From positions 1-21,687 of the IMG/VR virus record IMGVR_UViG_3300032265_000894: a stretch of 21,687 bases of DNA. One strand, given 5' to 3'. Below the pieces are notes generated by a model. It did not search any database, had not been told where the DNA came from, and saw only the letters and a program-made list of their open reading frames with translations. Position numbers and translations under genes: made by a program. This document shows positions 7,720-14,213 of the stretch, in pieces. How positions within the stretch are numbered: position 1 is the stretch's first letter; the number at the start of each line of letters is the position of its first letter. The DNA is from a virus.

Positions 7720-8006
7720 TGCTCCCTACTCGAAAGATCGTCGGCAATGGCTGGGCACTTCAAGTCAATGCCGCAGAATTGAAGTACGACTCGTCCGGTG
7801 ACGCCGATGTTGTTTTCGGCATGGTGGAAAACGAGTTCCCGTCGTACGAAGCGATCCCGCTCTACTCGACACAGTTCGAGTCTGGAGACGCGGCGGGCCA
7901 CCTGCCCGAAGCAATCGTCGCCTTCCTTGGCCGATGGGGGATTGAGGCTCATCTCGAGCCAGAATATCTTTCTGCAAAGATCACTGACCCAGACACTCTC
8001 ATATAG
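7719..8006 (+). CDS. Small acidic hypothetical protein upstream of the capsid gene
   Basis: A protein of 95 residues with no recognised family. The ATG overlaps the previous stop (TGATG at 7717-7721), so it is translationally coupled. The sequence alternates short predicted strands and helices (WALQVNAAELKY, ADVVFGMVENEFP, EAIVAFLGRWGIEAHL), is acidic, and has no membrane segment, signal peptide or cysteine. It is the last gene before the 178-base intergenic gap that precedes the major capsid gene. A minor head or accessory role is likely from context only. Confidence 0.7.
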   Translation: MLPTRKIVGNGWALQVNAAELKYDSSGDADVVFGMVENEFPSYEAIPLYSTQFESGDAAGHLPEAIVAFLGRWGIEAHLEPEYLSAKITDPDTLI

Positions 8007-8184
8007 GTTGCACGACAGCAGCCGCTTTCGATACTCTACAGATATGAACTTCGCCTTGCGGTGGAAACCGCAGGGAGCAGTGCGAGCGACTTGAGGATTC
8101 AAGCGCGGCGTGCTTGCGGGACCTACACCCGCCAGCCGTCGCGTTTTGTGTTGACGGCTGGCCCCAACCGGAGCCAAAACCGTC
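8007..8184 (+). promoter_or_regulatory. Structured leader RNA region upstream of the major capsid gene
   Basis: This is the only long gap (178 bases) inside an otherwise packed gene array. Four hairpins can be drawn in succession. One is a 9-pair stem (one wobble) closed by a GGAA tetraloop (8054-8062 with 8067-8075). The second is GCG(A)CTTGA with TCAAGCGC and loop GGAT (8086-8094 with 8099-8106). The third is GCGGG with CCCGC (8116-8120 with 8128-8132). The fourth is a perfect 10-pair stem (8131-8140 with 8153-8162). The third and fourth share two bases, so they compete at the edge. A weak promoter candidate, TTGCAC at 8008-8013 with TACTCT at 8032-8037, precedes them. A 16-codon frame without a ribosome binding site (8044-8094) reads MNFALRWKPQGAVRAT. 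The region probably boosts or tunes capsid mRNA stability, start or translation; the exact role is inferred. Confidence 0.55.
8131..8162 (+). other. Perfect 10-base-pair hairpin ahead of the capsid ribosome binding site
   Basis: GCCAGCCGTC at 8131-8140 pairs exactly with GACGGCTGGC at 8153-8162 around a 12-base loop. It ends 6 bases before the CGGAG of the capsid ribosome binding site (8169-8173). The bases after it are CCCAACC rather than T's, so a rho-independent terminator is not supported. A 5' stabiliser, processing site or translation switch fits better. Confidence 0.7.
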
Positions 8185-9528
8185 ATGTCGAAGAACCTCA
8201 AGCGCCTTCAGGACCGTGCCGCTGCGATCTCCGCGCGGATCAACGAAATCGCTGACCTCGAGACTCGCTCCGAGGATCAGACCGTCGAGCTTCGCAAGCT
8301 CTCGGACGAGGCCGACACGGTCAAGTCTGACCTCGAGTTCGAGCAGAAGCTCGCCGCCAAGGAGGCCGAGCTTCGCACTGTGGTCGAGCGGGCTGCCCCC
8401 GCGAGCGTCACGGCCCCGGCCCAGAAGGCTACGCAGAGCGACAAGCTCGAGATCCGCGGCATCAGCACCAGCCACACCTCGCTCAAGGCTTTCAACGAGA
8501 GCCGTGAGGACGTCGAACAGGCGTACAAGGTCGGCCGGTGGCTTCGCGGCACCATCCTCCGCAACTCGGACGACCTTCGGTGGTGCCAAGACCATGGCAT
8601 TGAGACTCGCGCCCTCTCGGAAGGCGTGAACTCGGCCGGCGGAACCCTCGTTCCCGAGATCCTCGCTGATCGCGTCATCCGGCTCGTTGAGCGGTACGGG
8701 ACCTTCCCGCCCGCCGTCGAGAACATGACGATGAGCCGCGACACGCTCGTCATCCCCAAGCGACTCACGGGCACCTCGGCGTACTTCGTCGGGGAGAACG
8801 GGGCCATCACCGAATCGGAGCCGACCTACGGCAACGTGCAGTTGATTGCCCGCAAGCTCGCCGTCTCCTGCCGCCTCTCGACGGAGGTTGTGGAGGACGC
8901 ACTTATCAACATGGCAGATGCCGTAACGGTCGAGTTTGCCACTTCGCTCGCGCTGAAAATTGACCAGTGCGGATGGCTGGGCGACGGGTCGCAGGCGACC
9001 TACGGCGGCCTCTACGGCATCACCACGAAGATCAACAACGGCAACTACGGTGCCAGCGTTGTAACGGCCGCTGCTGGTGGCACCTCCTTCGGTGCCCTCG
9101 CCCTGAGCGACTTCCTCAACGTGATGGGCAAGGTTCCGCTCTACGCTCGCCAAGGGGCGGCTTGGTATGTGAGTCCTGCTGGCTACGCTGCCTCGATGGC
9201 TCGCCTGAAGTATGCGGCTGGCGGAAATGCCGTCACGCAGATTGGTGGCCCCGCTGGCGAGACGTTCCTCGGATACCCGGTGAACCTCGTCCATGTCATG
9301 AACAGCAACCTCGCCACCGACTCGGGTGCGGTCAAGGTCCTGTTCGGCAACATGGCCCTGTCCTCGATCCTGGCTCGCCGCCGGGAGTTCTCGGTGAAGC
9401 TCTACGATCAGGTCTACGCGACCACGGATCAGCTTCTCCTCCAGGGAACGATGAGGTTCGACATTAACCATCACTCCCTCGGGGACGCCAACACGGTCGG
9501 CCCGGTGGTTGCTCTCAAGACTGCCTGA
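8185..9528 (+). CDS. HK97-fold major capsid protein with N-terminal scaffold (delta) domain
   Basis: A protein of 447 residues that forms the icosahedral shell. Residues 1 to about 75 are a charged coiled coil (RLQDRAAAISARINEIADLE onward) like the delta domain that acts as internal scaffold and is removed by the prohead protease. The mature part probably begins near residues 142-153, where RALSEGVNSAGGTLVPE matches the place and style of the HK97 cleavage region. After that come typical features of the family: LVPEILADRVIRLV (about 154-167), ENGAITESEPTYG, the LSTEVVEDA helix, IDQCGWLGDGS, and the C-terminal FLGYPV and FDINHHSLGDAN segments. The ribosome binding site is CGGAG at 8169-8173. 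Upstream lies the structured leader, as expected for the most abundant virion protein. The cleavage point is inferred by analogy. Confidence 0.93.
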   Translation: MSKNLKRLQDRAAAISARINEIADLETRSEDQTVELRKLSDEADTVKSDLEFEQKLAAKEAELRTVVERAAPASVTAPAQKATQSDKLEIRGISTSHTSLKAFNESREDVEQAYKVGRWLRGTILRNSDDLRWCQDHGIETRALSEGVNSAGGTLVPEILADRVIRLVERYGTFPPAVENMTMSRDTLVIPKRLTGTSAYFVGENGAITESEPTYGNVQLIARKLAVSCRLSTEVVEDALINMADAVTVEFATSLALKIDQCGWLGDGSQATYGGLYGITTKINNGNYGASVVTAAAGGTSFGALALSDFLNVMGKVPLYARQGAAWYVSPAGYAASMARLKYAAGGNAVTQIGGPAGETFLGYPVNLVHVMNSNLATDSGAVKVLFGNMALSSILARRREFSVKLYDQVYATTDQLLLQGTMRFDINHHSLGDANTVGPVVALKTA

Positions 9529-9558
9529 ACCATCCAGTAGCACAGGAGACTCTCGCTC

Positions 9559-9996
9559 ATGCTTTGGTCTGCAAATCAAAAGGTCGTGGCTTCGATGGAC
9601 ACCGCCACCACGGCCTCCAGCGGAACCGCCACCCTGACGATCGACCGTCTGGATTACGACCACGCCAGCATCGCTGTTGTGCGTGCGTCGAACTCCGCGA
9701 CCGGCTTCGCCACGGTCCTCAAGGTTCAGGAGTCGGACGACAACTCGACCTTCTCCGACGTCACGGCTTTCGTGGGCGGCGGGACTGGCGGGTTCACGAT
9801 CCCGACCGTCAGCAATACCAATGCTGCCGCGATCGTGAAGTTCGACATCGACTGTCGCGCCAAGAAGCGTTACCTCAAGGTGCTTTACACCCCCACTACG
9901 GCGGTGAATTGCTTCATCGAGGCCCGGCTCGGTCGGCCCCATGCTTCTCCGGCTTCGGCCGCAGATGCGGGCTGCATCGGGCTCGTCAGCGGCTGA
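9559..9996 (+). CDS. Probable capsid decoration or auxiliary head protein
   Basis: A protein of 145 residues with a strong ribosome binding site (AGGAG 9544-9548), placed directly after the major capsid gene where decoration proteins usually sit. It appears to be nearly all beta strand, rich in Thr, Ser and Ala (TATLTIDRLDYDHASIAVV, ATVLKVQESDDNSTFSDV, KKRYLKVLYTPTT), with a short C-terminal Ala/Gly tail. The pattern of a strand, an ESDDNSTFSDV turn and RYLKVxYTP is common in small phage head proteins that I cannot name more closely. No signal peptide or membrane segment is seen. Role assigned mainly from position and fold impression. Confidence 0.6.
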   Translation: MLWSANQKVVASMDTATTASSGTATLTIDRLDYDHASIAVVRASNSATGFATVLKVQESDDNSTFSDVTAFVGGGTGGFTIPTVSNTNAAAIVKFDIDCRAKKRYLKVLYTPTTAVNCFIEARLGRPHASPASAADAGCIGLVSG

Positions 9997-10005
9997 AAAC
10001 ACGCG

Positions 10006-10023
10006 GGACGGCCATGGACGGCC
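10006..10023. repeat. Short direct repeat GGACGGCC in the spacer before the glycosyltransferase-like gene
   Basis: GGACGGCC occurs at 10006-10013 and 10016-10023, separated by AT. It lies in the 73-base spacer after the decoration gene, which otherwise carries only the ribosome binding site AAGGAG (10057-10062). Because GGCC is self-complementary the pair could also form a small stem. No role is apparent. Confidence 0.5.
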
Positions 10024-10069
10024 GACAAGGCGCACGGAAGCGCGCCCGCTCCACACAAGGAGCGATCCC

Positions 10070-10798
10070 GTGCTGATTCGACTTGGAAGTGTCGAGGCGA
10101 ACCTCAAAGTCGCGGCGGTCATGAGTACCCCGCGACTTGGATTCACCGACAACTTCTTCTGCGTCTCCCAAGCCCTCGCACCCCATGGGATCGCTCCCGT
10201 GAAGGTGACGGGGGCTTTTTGGGGCCAATGCCTCCAGCGGGCCATGGAGACAGTGTCCGATGACCACGACCTCATCGTGACCATCGACTACGACACCATC
10301 TTCACCGCGAAGACGCTCGAGGCCCTGGTCGTCCTGCTGATGCACAGCGGAGTCGACGCCATCGCGCCGCTCCAGACGAAACGCGAAAGCAGTTCGGTCA
10401 TGTTTGCCCTGTCTGGAAACACGCCAGAGCAGAAAACGTCTGTCTCTGATGACTGGTTCGGCAAGCCAGTGCAGCTTGTCGAAACGGCGCACTTCGGGCT
10501 GACCTGCATCCGCACTGAGGCTCTCCGCAAGACGCCGAAGCCGTGGTTCCAGGCCAAGGCGAACAAGAAGGGCAAGTACGACGGCGGGCACGTTGATGAA
10601 GACATCGCATTCTGGAAATCGTTTGCCAAGGCCGGCAACAAGCTTGGTGTTGCCACTCATGTCAGCGTCGGCCATGCAGAACTGATGGTCACGTGGCCGT
10701 CGCGCGCCGTCGAGGGCGGCAAAGTCCAGCAGCACACAAGCGACTACTGGGTCAACGGGCAGAACGCACCAGAGCAAGCGTGGGGTCATGTAAAATGA
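10070..10798 (+). CDS. Glycosyltransferase-like protein (GT-A fold candidate)
   Basis: A protein of 242 residues. I start it at GTG 10070 with an excellent ribosome binding site (AAGGAG 10057-10062); an in-frame ATG at 9941 lies inside the preceding gene. It begins with a Rossmann-like KVAAVMSTPRLGFTDNF. It has a DxD motif in LIVTIDYDTIF (D73-Y74-D75), expected to bind a metal and a nucleotide sugar, followed by ALVVLLMHSGVDAIAPLQ, and further on an acidic HVDEDIAFWKSF (D176-E177-D178) and VSVGHAELMVTWP. This order resembles family-2-type glycosyltransferases. It sits between the decoration protein and the head-tail connectors and overlaps the next gene as ATGA, so it is part of the structural operon. 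It may glycosylate a virion protein. Donor and acceptor cannot be read from sequence. Confidence 0.62.
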   Translation: MLIRLGSVEANLKVAAVMSTPRLGFTDNFFCVSQALAPHGIAPVKVTGAFWGQCLQRAMETVSDDHDLIVTIDYDTIFTAKTLEALVVLLMHSGVDAIAPLQTKRESSSVMFALSGNTPEQKTSVSDDWFGKPVQLVETAHFGLTCIRTEALRKTPKPWFQAKANKKGKYDGGHVDEDIAFWKSFAKAGNKLGVATHVSVGHAELMVTWPSRAVEGGKVQQHTSDYWVNGQNAPEQAWGHVK

Positions 10799-10998
10799 AG
10801 ATTCGAGTGTTGACTGATTTCGATGCGTACACGGCCGGGGCTGAGTTCGACTGGGACCGGGGATACGCAGAGCTTCTGATTCAGCGCGGGCTGATTGAAG
10901 AGGTCAAGGAAGACGAGCCGCTCGAGACGGCGTCGGCCGAGAGTGCCGCCGACGAGCGTGCCATGATCGACCACAAGCATGGACGCAAGAAACGATGA
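10795..10998 (+). CDS. Small acidic hypothetical protein
   Basis: A protein of 67 residues starting at ATG 10795, which overlaps the preceding stop, and ending in overlap with the next start (10995-10998). It begins MKIRVLTDFDAYTAGAEFDW, followed by a helix (AELLIQRGLIEEV), an acidic stretch (KEDEPLETASAESAADE) and a basic tail (DHKHGRKKR). This mix is typical of small phage head-tail region proteins that carry a short beta-type element about ridding or replacing residues before a charged tail, but no function is known to me. The ATGA couplings on both sides indicate it is truly translated. Confidence 0.7.
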   Translation: MKIRVLTDFDAYTAGAEFDWDRGYAELLIQRGLIEEVKEDEPLETASAESAADERAMIDHKHGRKKR

Positions 10999-11678
10999 GC
11001 GGTTACAACGCTGACTACTCGTCGCCGCAGAGTCCTTCTGTGATGACGACTGTCGTCTACGGGCTCCCCCGGAAGCCCAACACTGGCCTGACGCCTTTGC
11101 GCAGCCTCCGAAGGCTCGTCCAGCCCGTCATCGAGCCGGTTTCCCTGGCGGAAGCCAAGGCGCACGTCCGCGTCGACACTGAGGCCGACGATTCCTACAT
11201 CCAGGGGCTGATTTCATCCGCGCGTGCGTATTGCGAGGACATCCTCGACGCCACCTTCGTCACGACGACCTGGGAGGCGAAATACAACGCCTTCCCGCTC
11301 TGGGAGATCGTCCTCCCGCGTCCACCCATGCAGGCAGCGACCGTCACGGTCCTGTATCGCGACCAAGAGGGCGTTACGAACACGCTCGTCAGCACTTCCG
11401 AGGCGTTTCAAGTTGACTCAGCCGTCGTTCCAGGCCGGATCTACCCCCCGTACGCCGGCTTCTGGCCGCCAGTGCGGGGCGACGAAAACAGCGTCACAGT
11501 CCAGTGGAAAGCCGGTTTCGGGGACAGCAAAGACTCAGTGAATCCCATGATTCGCCACGCCATTCTTCTTCTTGTGGGCCACTGGTATGTCAATCGCGAG
11601 GCCGTAGGCAGCGGCGAGAGCCTGCCCCTTGCGTTCCAGACGCTCATCCAGGCCGCTGACTTTGGGGTGTACCGATGA
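10995..11678 (+). CDS. Head-tail connector protein (gp6-like adaptor)
   Basis: A protein of 227 residues of the phage head-tail connector group, which forms a ring under the portal. The N-terminal 45 residues are a variable basic and proline-rich stretch. The core begins with EPVSLAEAKAHVRVDTEADD (about 47-66), then the two-helix motif YIQGLISSARAYCEDIL, the strand VTTTWEAKYNAFP, LPRPPMQAATVTVLYRDQ, and the C-terminal MIRHAILLLVGHWYVNREAVG. This order is the standard one for the gp6-type connector. It overlaps the genes before and after it by 4 bases (ATGA). The typical family length is 100-200, so the N-terminal extension is an addition. Confidence 0.85.
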   Translation: MSGYNADYSSPQSPSVMTTVVYGLPRKPNTGLTPLRSLRRLVQPVIEPVSLAEAKAHVRVDTEADDSYIQGLISSARAYCEDILDATFVTTTWEAKYNAFPLWEIVLPRPPMQAATVTVLYRDQEGVTNTLVSTSEAFQVDSAVVPGRIYPPYAGFWPPVRGDENSVTVQWKAGFGDSKDSVNPMIRHAILLLVGHWYVNREAVGSGESLPLAFQTLIQAADFGVYR

Positions 11679-12001
11679 GCGTCAACTCAAGACTCGACAT
11701 CGACCTCGTCTACCACAACGCCACCGACACCACGTTCGAGGTGGGGGTGCTTTCGGAGCATCTGGCATCGACGGCGGCGGTTGGCTCCGTTACAGGGACA
11801 GTCGGGACGAGCGCGGTGAGCATCGGATCTACGGGCTCGATGTCCACGATTGCGGTCAAGAACATTGGCAGCACGGTTCTGCGTCTCGGCGGGGCTGTGT
11901 CGATTCCGGCCGGGCGCCTGGCCGTCATCCCGGCCACGGCAGTAGTGTCGATTGCGTCTATCTCTGGCGTTGGCTCGCACTCCTCAATCTGGGTGGGCTG
12001 A
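11675..12001 (+). CDS. Small beta-rich hypothetical virion protein
   Basis: A protein of 108 residues made of Ser/Thr/Val/Gly-rich strands (VSIGSTGSMSTIAVKNIGSTVLRL) with no helix, cysteine or membrane segment. Both ends overlap the neighbouring genes (ATGA at 11675-11678, TGATG at 11999-12003). It resembles in style and partly in sequence the 124-residue protein encoded at 19341-19715, which has VSISTATLSSVGLAYLQNIS in the equivalent place, so the two may be paralogues used in different parts of the particle. It sits between the connector and the head-tail adaptor, so a minor structural role is likely. No function is recognised. Confidence 0.7.
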   Translation: MSVNSRLDIDLVYHNATDTTFEVGVLSEHLASTAAVGSVTGTVGTSAVSIGSTGSMSTIAVKNIGSTVLRLGGAVSIPAGRLAVIPATAVVSIASISGVGSHSSIWVG

Positions 12002-12318
12002 TGCAATCCGCTGGTTCCATGAGAGAGCGGGTCACGATCCTCGCCCCCAGCGAGTCGAAGAACGCATTTGGCGAGTCGAGCATCAGTTTCGTGGAGGCCG
12101 ATACGGTCTGGGCGAGCGTCATGGGGCTTTCAGCGCGCGAAGTCCTCCAAGCCATGCAGGCCAACGCGATCATCACTCACAAGATTCGCATTCGCTTCTA
12201 CCCAGACATCACGTTTCAGCATCGGCTGTCGTGGCGGGGCCGCATCCTCGAGATTGCGTCGGTTGTCGAGCGCGACGTCCGCACGATCCACGAACTCCTC
12301 GCCCGCGAGGTGCAGTGA
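12001..12318 (+). CDS. Head-tail adaptor / stopper protein
   Basis: A protein of 105 residues of the phage head-tail joining family (SPP1 gp16-like), a small barrel that closes the connector channel after packaging. Features: N-terminal MRERVTILAPSES, the strand VWASVMGLSAREVLQAMQ (about 36-53), THKIRIRFYPDI (about 58-70), and LSWRGRILEIASVVERDVR (about 74-92), all in the order typical of that family. The length matches (about 100-115). The ATG at 12001 overlaps the preceding stop by one base, and the next gene starts on its own stop (TGATG at 12316-12320). Confidence 0.83.
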   Translation: MQSAGSMRERVTILAPSESKNAFGESSISFVEADTVWASVMGLSAREVLQAMQANAIITHKIRIRFYPDITFQHRLSWRGRILEIASVVERDVRTIHELLAREVQ

Positions 12319-13058
12319 TGTCGTTCAAATCAGCAGCCGAAGCGTTCGCGCGAGTCAAGGTCACGGGCGTGCGAGAGGTCTTGGCCGTTTTTGACAACGT
12401 CATTGCCGCAATGGATCGGGCCGACGTCCTCGAGAAAATCGTGAAAAAGGCTGCCGAGCCAGTTCGTCACGACTACGCAACCATTGCGTCCCGTCATGAC
12501 CAGACCGGCAACCTCGCAAAGTCGACCACGATCAAGACGAAGAAATACAAGTACGCCGCGGTTGCTATCGCAGGGCCTCGGCAGACTGGCAGGATGGGTG
12601 CGACAGGTGACGTACCCAGTGGAAATCATAGCTGGCTTTTTGAGTTCGGATCTCACGGCGCCAGAACGCCAGGGACGGCAAAGAAAAAGGCGTATATCAA
12701 CGTCCACAAGTCCATCAACGGCAAGATGACCATTCATCGCCGCCTCGAGGACGCCGATCGTTTTCATCGCCGCAGCAGCGGGTACTACTTCCTGATGTCG
12801 TCGTTTCTCGAGCCGACGAGGCTTGCCCGCCGCGGGAAAGGGTACTCCCATGACTTCATGCCTGCCGGATCAAACGGCAACAACAAGATTCACCCGTTCA
12901 CGCTTCACCCTGGCGAGACGTACGGCGCCATGCCCGCCTATCACGTAATGGAAGACGTCATTCTCGCAAACCGCAAGGAAGTGTCAGACCTGCTGCGGTC
13001 TGGGCTCATCAACGCCGTCAACGCGCACCTTCTCAAATCACTTTCTGGAGCGCCGTGA
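12318..13058 (+). CDS. HK97 gp10-like tail completion / neck protein
   Basis: A protein of 246 residues. The N-terminal half fits the HK97 gp10-like group: an N-terminal helix (VREVLAVFDNVIAAMDRADVLEKIVKKAAEPVR, about 18-50), then a TGNLAKSTTIK motif (about 62-72) where gp10-like proteins have a similar DTGNLxxS signature, then strands. Usual family members are 110-160 residues, so this one carries an insertion or extension of about 90 residues rich in basic and aromatic residues (HRRLEDADRFHRRSSGYYFL, FEFGSHGART). The end, AYHVMEDVILANRKEVSDLL, matches the family's closing helix. It probably joins tail to head. It overlaps both neighbours by one base. Confidence 0.78.
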   Translation: MSFKSAAEAFARVKVTGVREVLAVFDNVIAAMDRADVLEKIVKKAAEPVRHDYATIASRHDQTGNLAKSTTIKTKKYKYAAVAIAGPRQTGRMGATGDVPSGNHSWLFEFGSHGARTPGTAKKKAYINVHKSINGKMTIHRRLEDADRFHRRSSGYYFLMSSFLEPTRLARRGKGYSHDFMPAGSNGNNKIHPFTLHPGETYGAMPAYHVMEDVILANRKEVSDLLRSGLINAVNAHLLKSLSGAP

Positions 13059-13486
13059 TGGTGATTTCGCCCGAAAAGCACGTTCGCCTGCGGTTGGTGA
13101 CGGCCCCAAACGTCGCCCGACTGATTGGCTTTCAGTGCTATCCGCTTGCGGTCCCGAAGACCAACGCGGCCCTGCCGTTTGTGATCTACCGCCGACAGAA
13201 CATCGTTCGCGAACCGCATCTGGCTGGCCCGAACTTCAAGCCGCTGGTCATGCTCCAGATTTCGTGCTGGGCGCAGTTCTACGACGACGCCCGCGAGCTT
13301 GGAGACGAGGTCCGGATCGCCCTGGATGGTCACATCGGCGCGCTTGCCGGTGCTACAATTGAGGACATGAGGTTGACCGCAGAGACGGACGATTACATCG
13401 ACCCCGTTTCGACCGGCACTCAACTTCCCCCCGCTTACGAAGTCCGGCAGATTTATCAGATTCGGTGGCAAGAGGCTACTGAATAA
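13058..13486 (+). CDS. Tail terminator-like protein
   Basis: A protein of 142 residues from ATG 13058 (a GTG at 13055 is in frame and would add one residue). Layout fits the small alpha/beta tail terminator group: a helix near the N-terminus, then PLAVPKTNAALPFVIYRRQN (about 27-46), the strand LVMLQISCWAQFYDDARELG followed by the helix ELGDEVRIALDGHIG, and a final strand RQIYQIRWQE. Such proteins cap the tail tube and join it to the neck. Its place just before the tail tube genes agrees. The start overlaps the previous stop by one base. A spacer of 26 bases with a strong ribosome binding site follows. Confidence 0.72.
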   Translation: MVISPEKHVRLRLVTAPNVARLIGFQCYPLAVPKTNAALPFVIYRRQNIVREPHLAGPNFKPLVMLQISCWAQFYDDARELGDEVRIALDGHIGALAGATIEDMRLTAETDDYIDPVSTGTQLPPAYEVRQIYQIRWQEATE

Positions 13487-13512
13487 GACAATGAGCGCAA
13501 GGAGGCGCAGAC

Positions 13513-13848
13513 ATGGCTGGTGTTTCCGCACAGGGACTGACGTTCACCTTCGGTGGCACGACCATGACGGTGACGAGCGTTCAGATCAGCGACTCTCAGG
13601 ACCTTGTGGACGGCAGCCACCTCGGCATCGCCCCCAACGGTCGCAAGGAGTTCGTTGGCGGCTTCACCTCGCAACGAGAGGTGAATGTTGACGTCATTTC
13701 CACCACAATCACGACCGTCGGCGCTTCGGGCGTCATGTCGATTGCTGGTCCGCTGGCCTTCAGTGGCAATGCCACCGTTGTGTCTGCGAACATCGGCGGC
13801 TCGGTTGGCGATCTCGTCAAGGGAAGTCTCGTCCTCCGACTTGCTTGA
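13513..13848 (+). CDS. Tail tube-like protein, paralogue 1
   Basis: A protein of 111 residues, all beta by appearance, with an almost ideal ribosome binding site (AAGGAGG 13499-13505). It begins with SAQGLTFTFGGTTMTVTSV and ends with GPLAFSGNATVVSANI and VGDLVKGSLVLRLA. The next gene has the same start (SSQGTTLSFG...TVTSV) and the same end (GPYSFSGPATCVSSAI...VGDVVRGTAGFR), so the two are clear tandem paralogues. Place and fold impression suggest a major tail protein that stacks as hexameric rings to form the tube. The strong start signal suggests this is the most highly made of the three. The tail tube name is an inference from context. Confidence 0.65.
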   Translation: MAGVSAQGLTFTFGGTTMTVTSVQISDSQDLVDGSHLGIAPNGRKEFVGGFTSQREVNVDVISTTITTVGASGVMSIAGPLAFSGNATVVSANIGGSVGDLVKGSLVLRLA

Positions 13849-13860
13849 TTGGGGTGATCC

Positions 13861-14211
13861 GTGGCGACGAGTTCACAGGGGACAACGCTGTCCTTCGGCG
13901 CCGTCGCATACACGGTCACTTCTGTCTCTGTCGGGTACGGACAGGAGCGGGGCCGCGCTGGAATCCCTCACATGGGGATGGGCGCGAACGACGTCGAGGA
14001 CATCGTCTACACCCACAAGACGCAAGAGAACTACCCGACCGTGGAGGTCGAGTACCTGGGCAACAGTCCCCCTGTTGTCCAGGCTTCTGGGACGCTCGCG
14101 ATCGGCGGGCCGTACTCGTTCTCCGGCCCGGCCACTTGCGTCTCGTCCGCGATTCGGCTTGCCGTGGGTGACGTCGTTCGAGGGACGGCTGGCTTCCGGG
14201 TTGCGACGTAA
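13861..14211 (+). CDS. Tail tube-like protein, paralogue 2
   Basis: A protein of 116 residues with a GTG start at 13861, 12 bases after the previous stop and preceded by GGGGTGA. It shares with the first copy the N-terminal SSQGTTLSFGAVAYTVTSV and the C-terminal ASGTLAIGGPYSFSGPATCV followed by VGDVVRGTAGFR. The middle differs (NDVEDIVYTHKTQENYPTVE), where ring contacts or surface loops would lie. The GTG start and weaker binding site suggest lower expression than copy 1. It could be a tail tube variant, a tube cap or a ring component used at one end of the tail. Confidence 0.63.
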   Translation: MATSSQGTTLSFGAVAYTVTSVSVGYGQERGRAGIPHMGMGANDVEDIVYTHKTQENYPTVEVEYLGNSPPVVQASGTLAIGGPYSFSGPATCVSSAIRLAVGDVVRGTAGFRVAT

Positions 14212-14213
14212 CC

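Noticed and set aside
8008-8037. Sigma-70 promoter upstream of the capsid gene (TTGCAC, 18 bases, TACTCT)
   Set aside because: Only about half of each box matches consensus, so it is mentioned as a weak candidate and not listed as a promoter.
8044-8094. Leader peptide MNFALRWKPQGAVRAT in the structured leader
   Set aside because: No ribosome binding site precedes the ATG and the frame is short, so it is likely to be chance.
8131-8162. Rho-independent terminator before the capsid gene
   Set aside because: The stem is perfect, but no T-tract follows and the strong downstream gene would need the transcript or a new promoter. Kept as a structured leader element instead.
10006-10062. Small gene or terminator in the 73-base spacer before the glycosyltransferase-like gene
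   Set aside because: Only a short direct repeat and the ribosome binding site are visible; no stem with T-tract and no coding signal.
7999-10284. A 761-codon open frame on the minus strand across the capsid and decoration genes
   Set aside because: It lies opposite well-supported genes, has no recognisable domain, and long antisense frames are expected from the codon bias of GC-rich genes. Others at 896-1978, 4770-6227 and 6460-7545 were rejected for the same reason.
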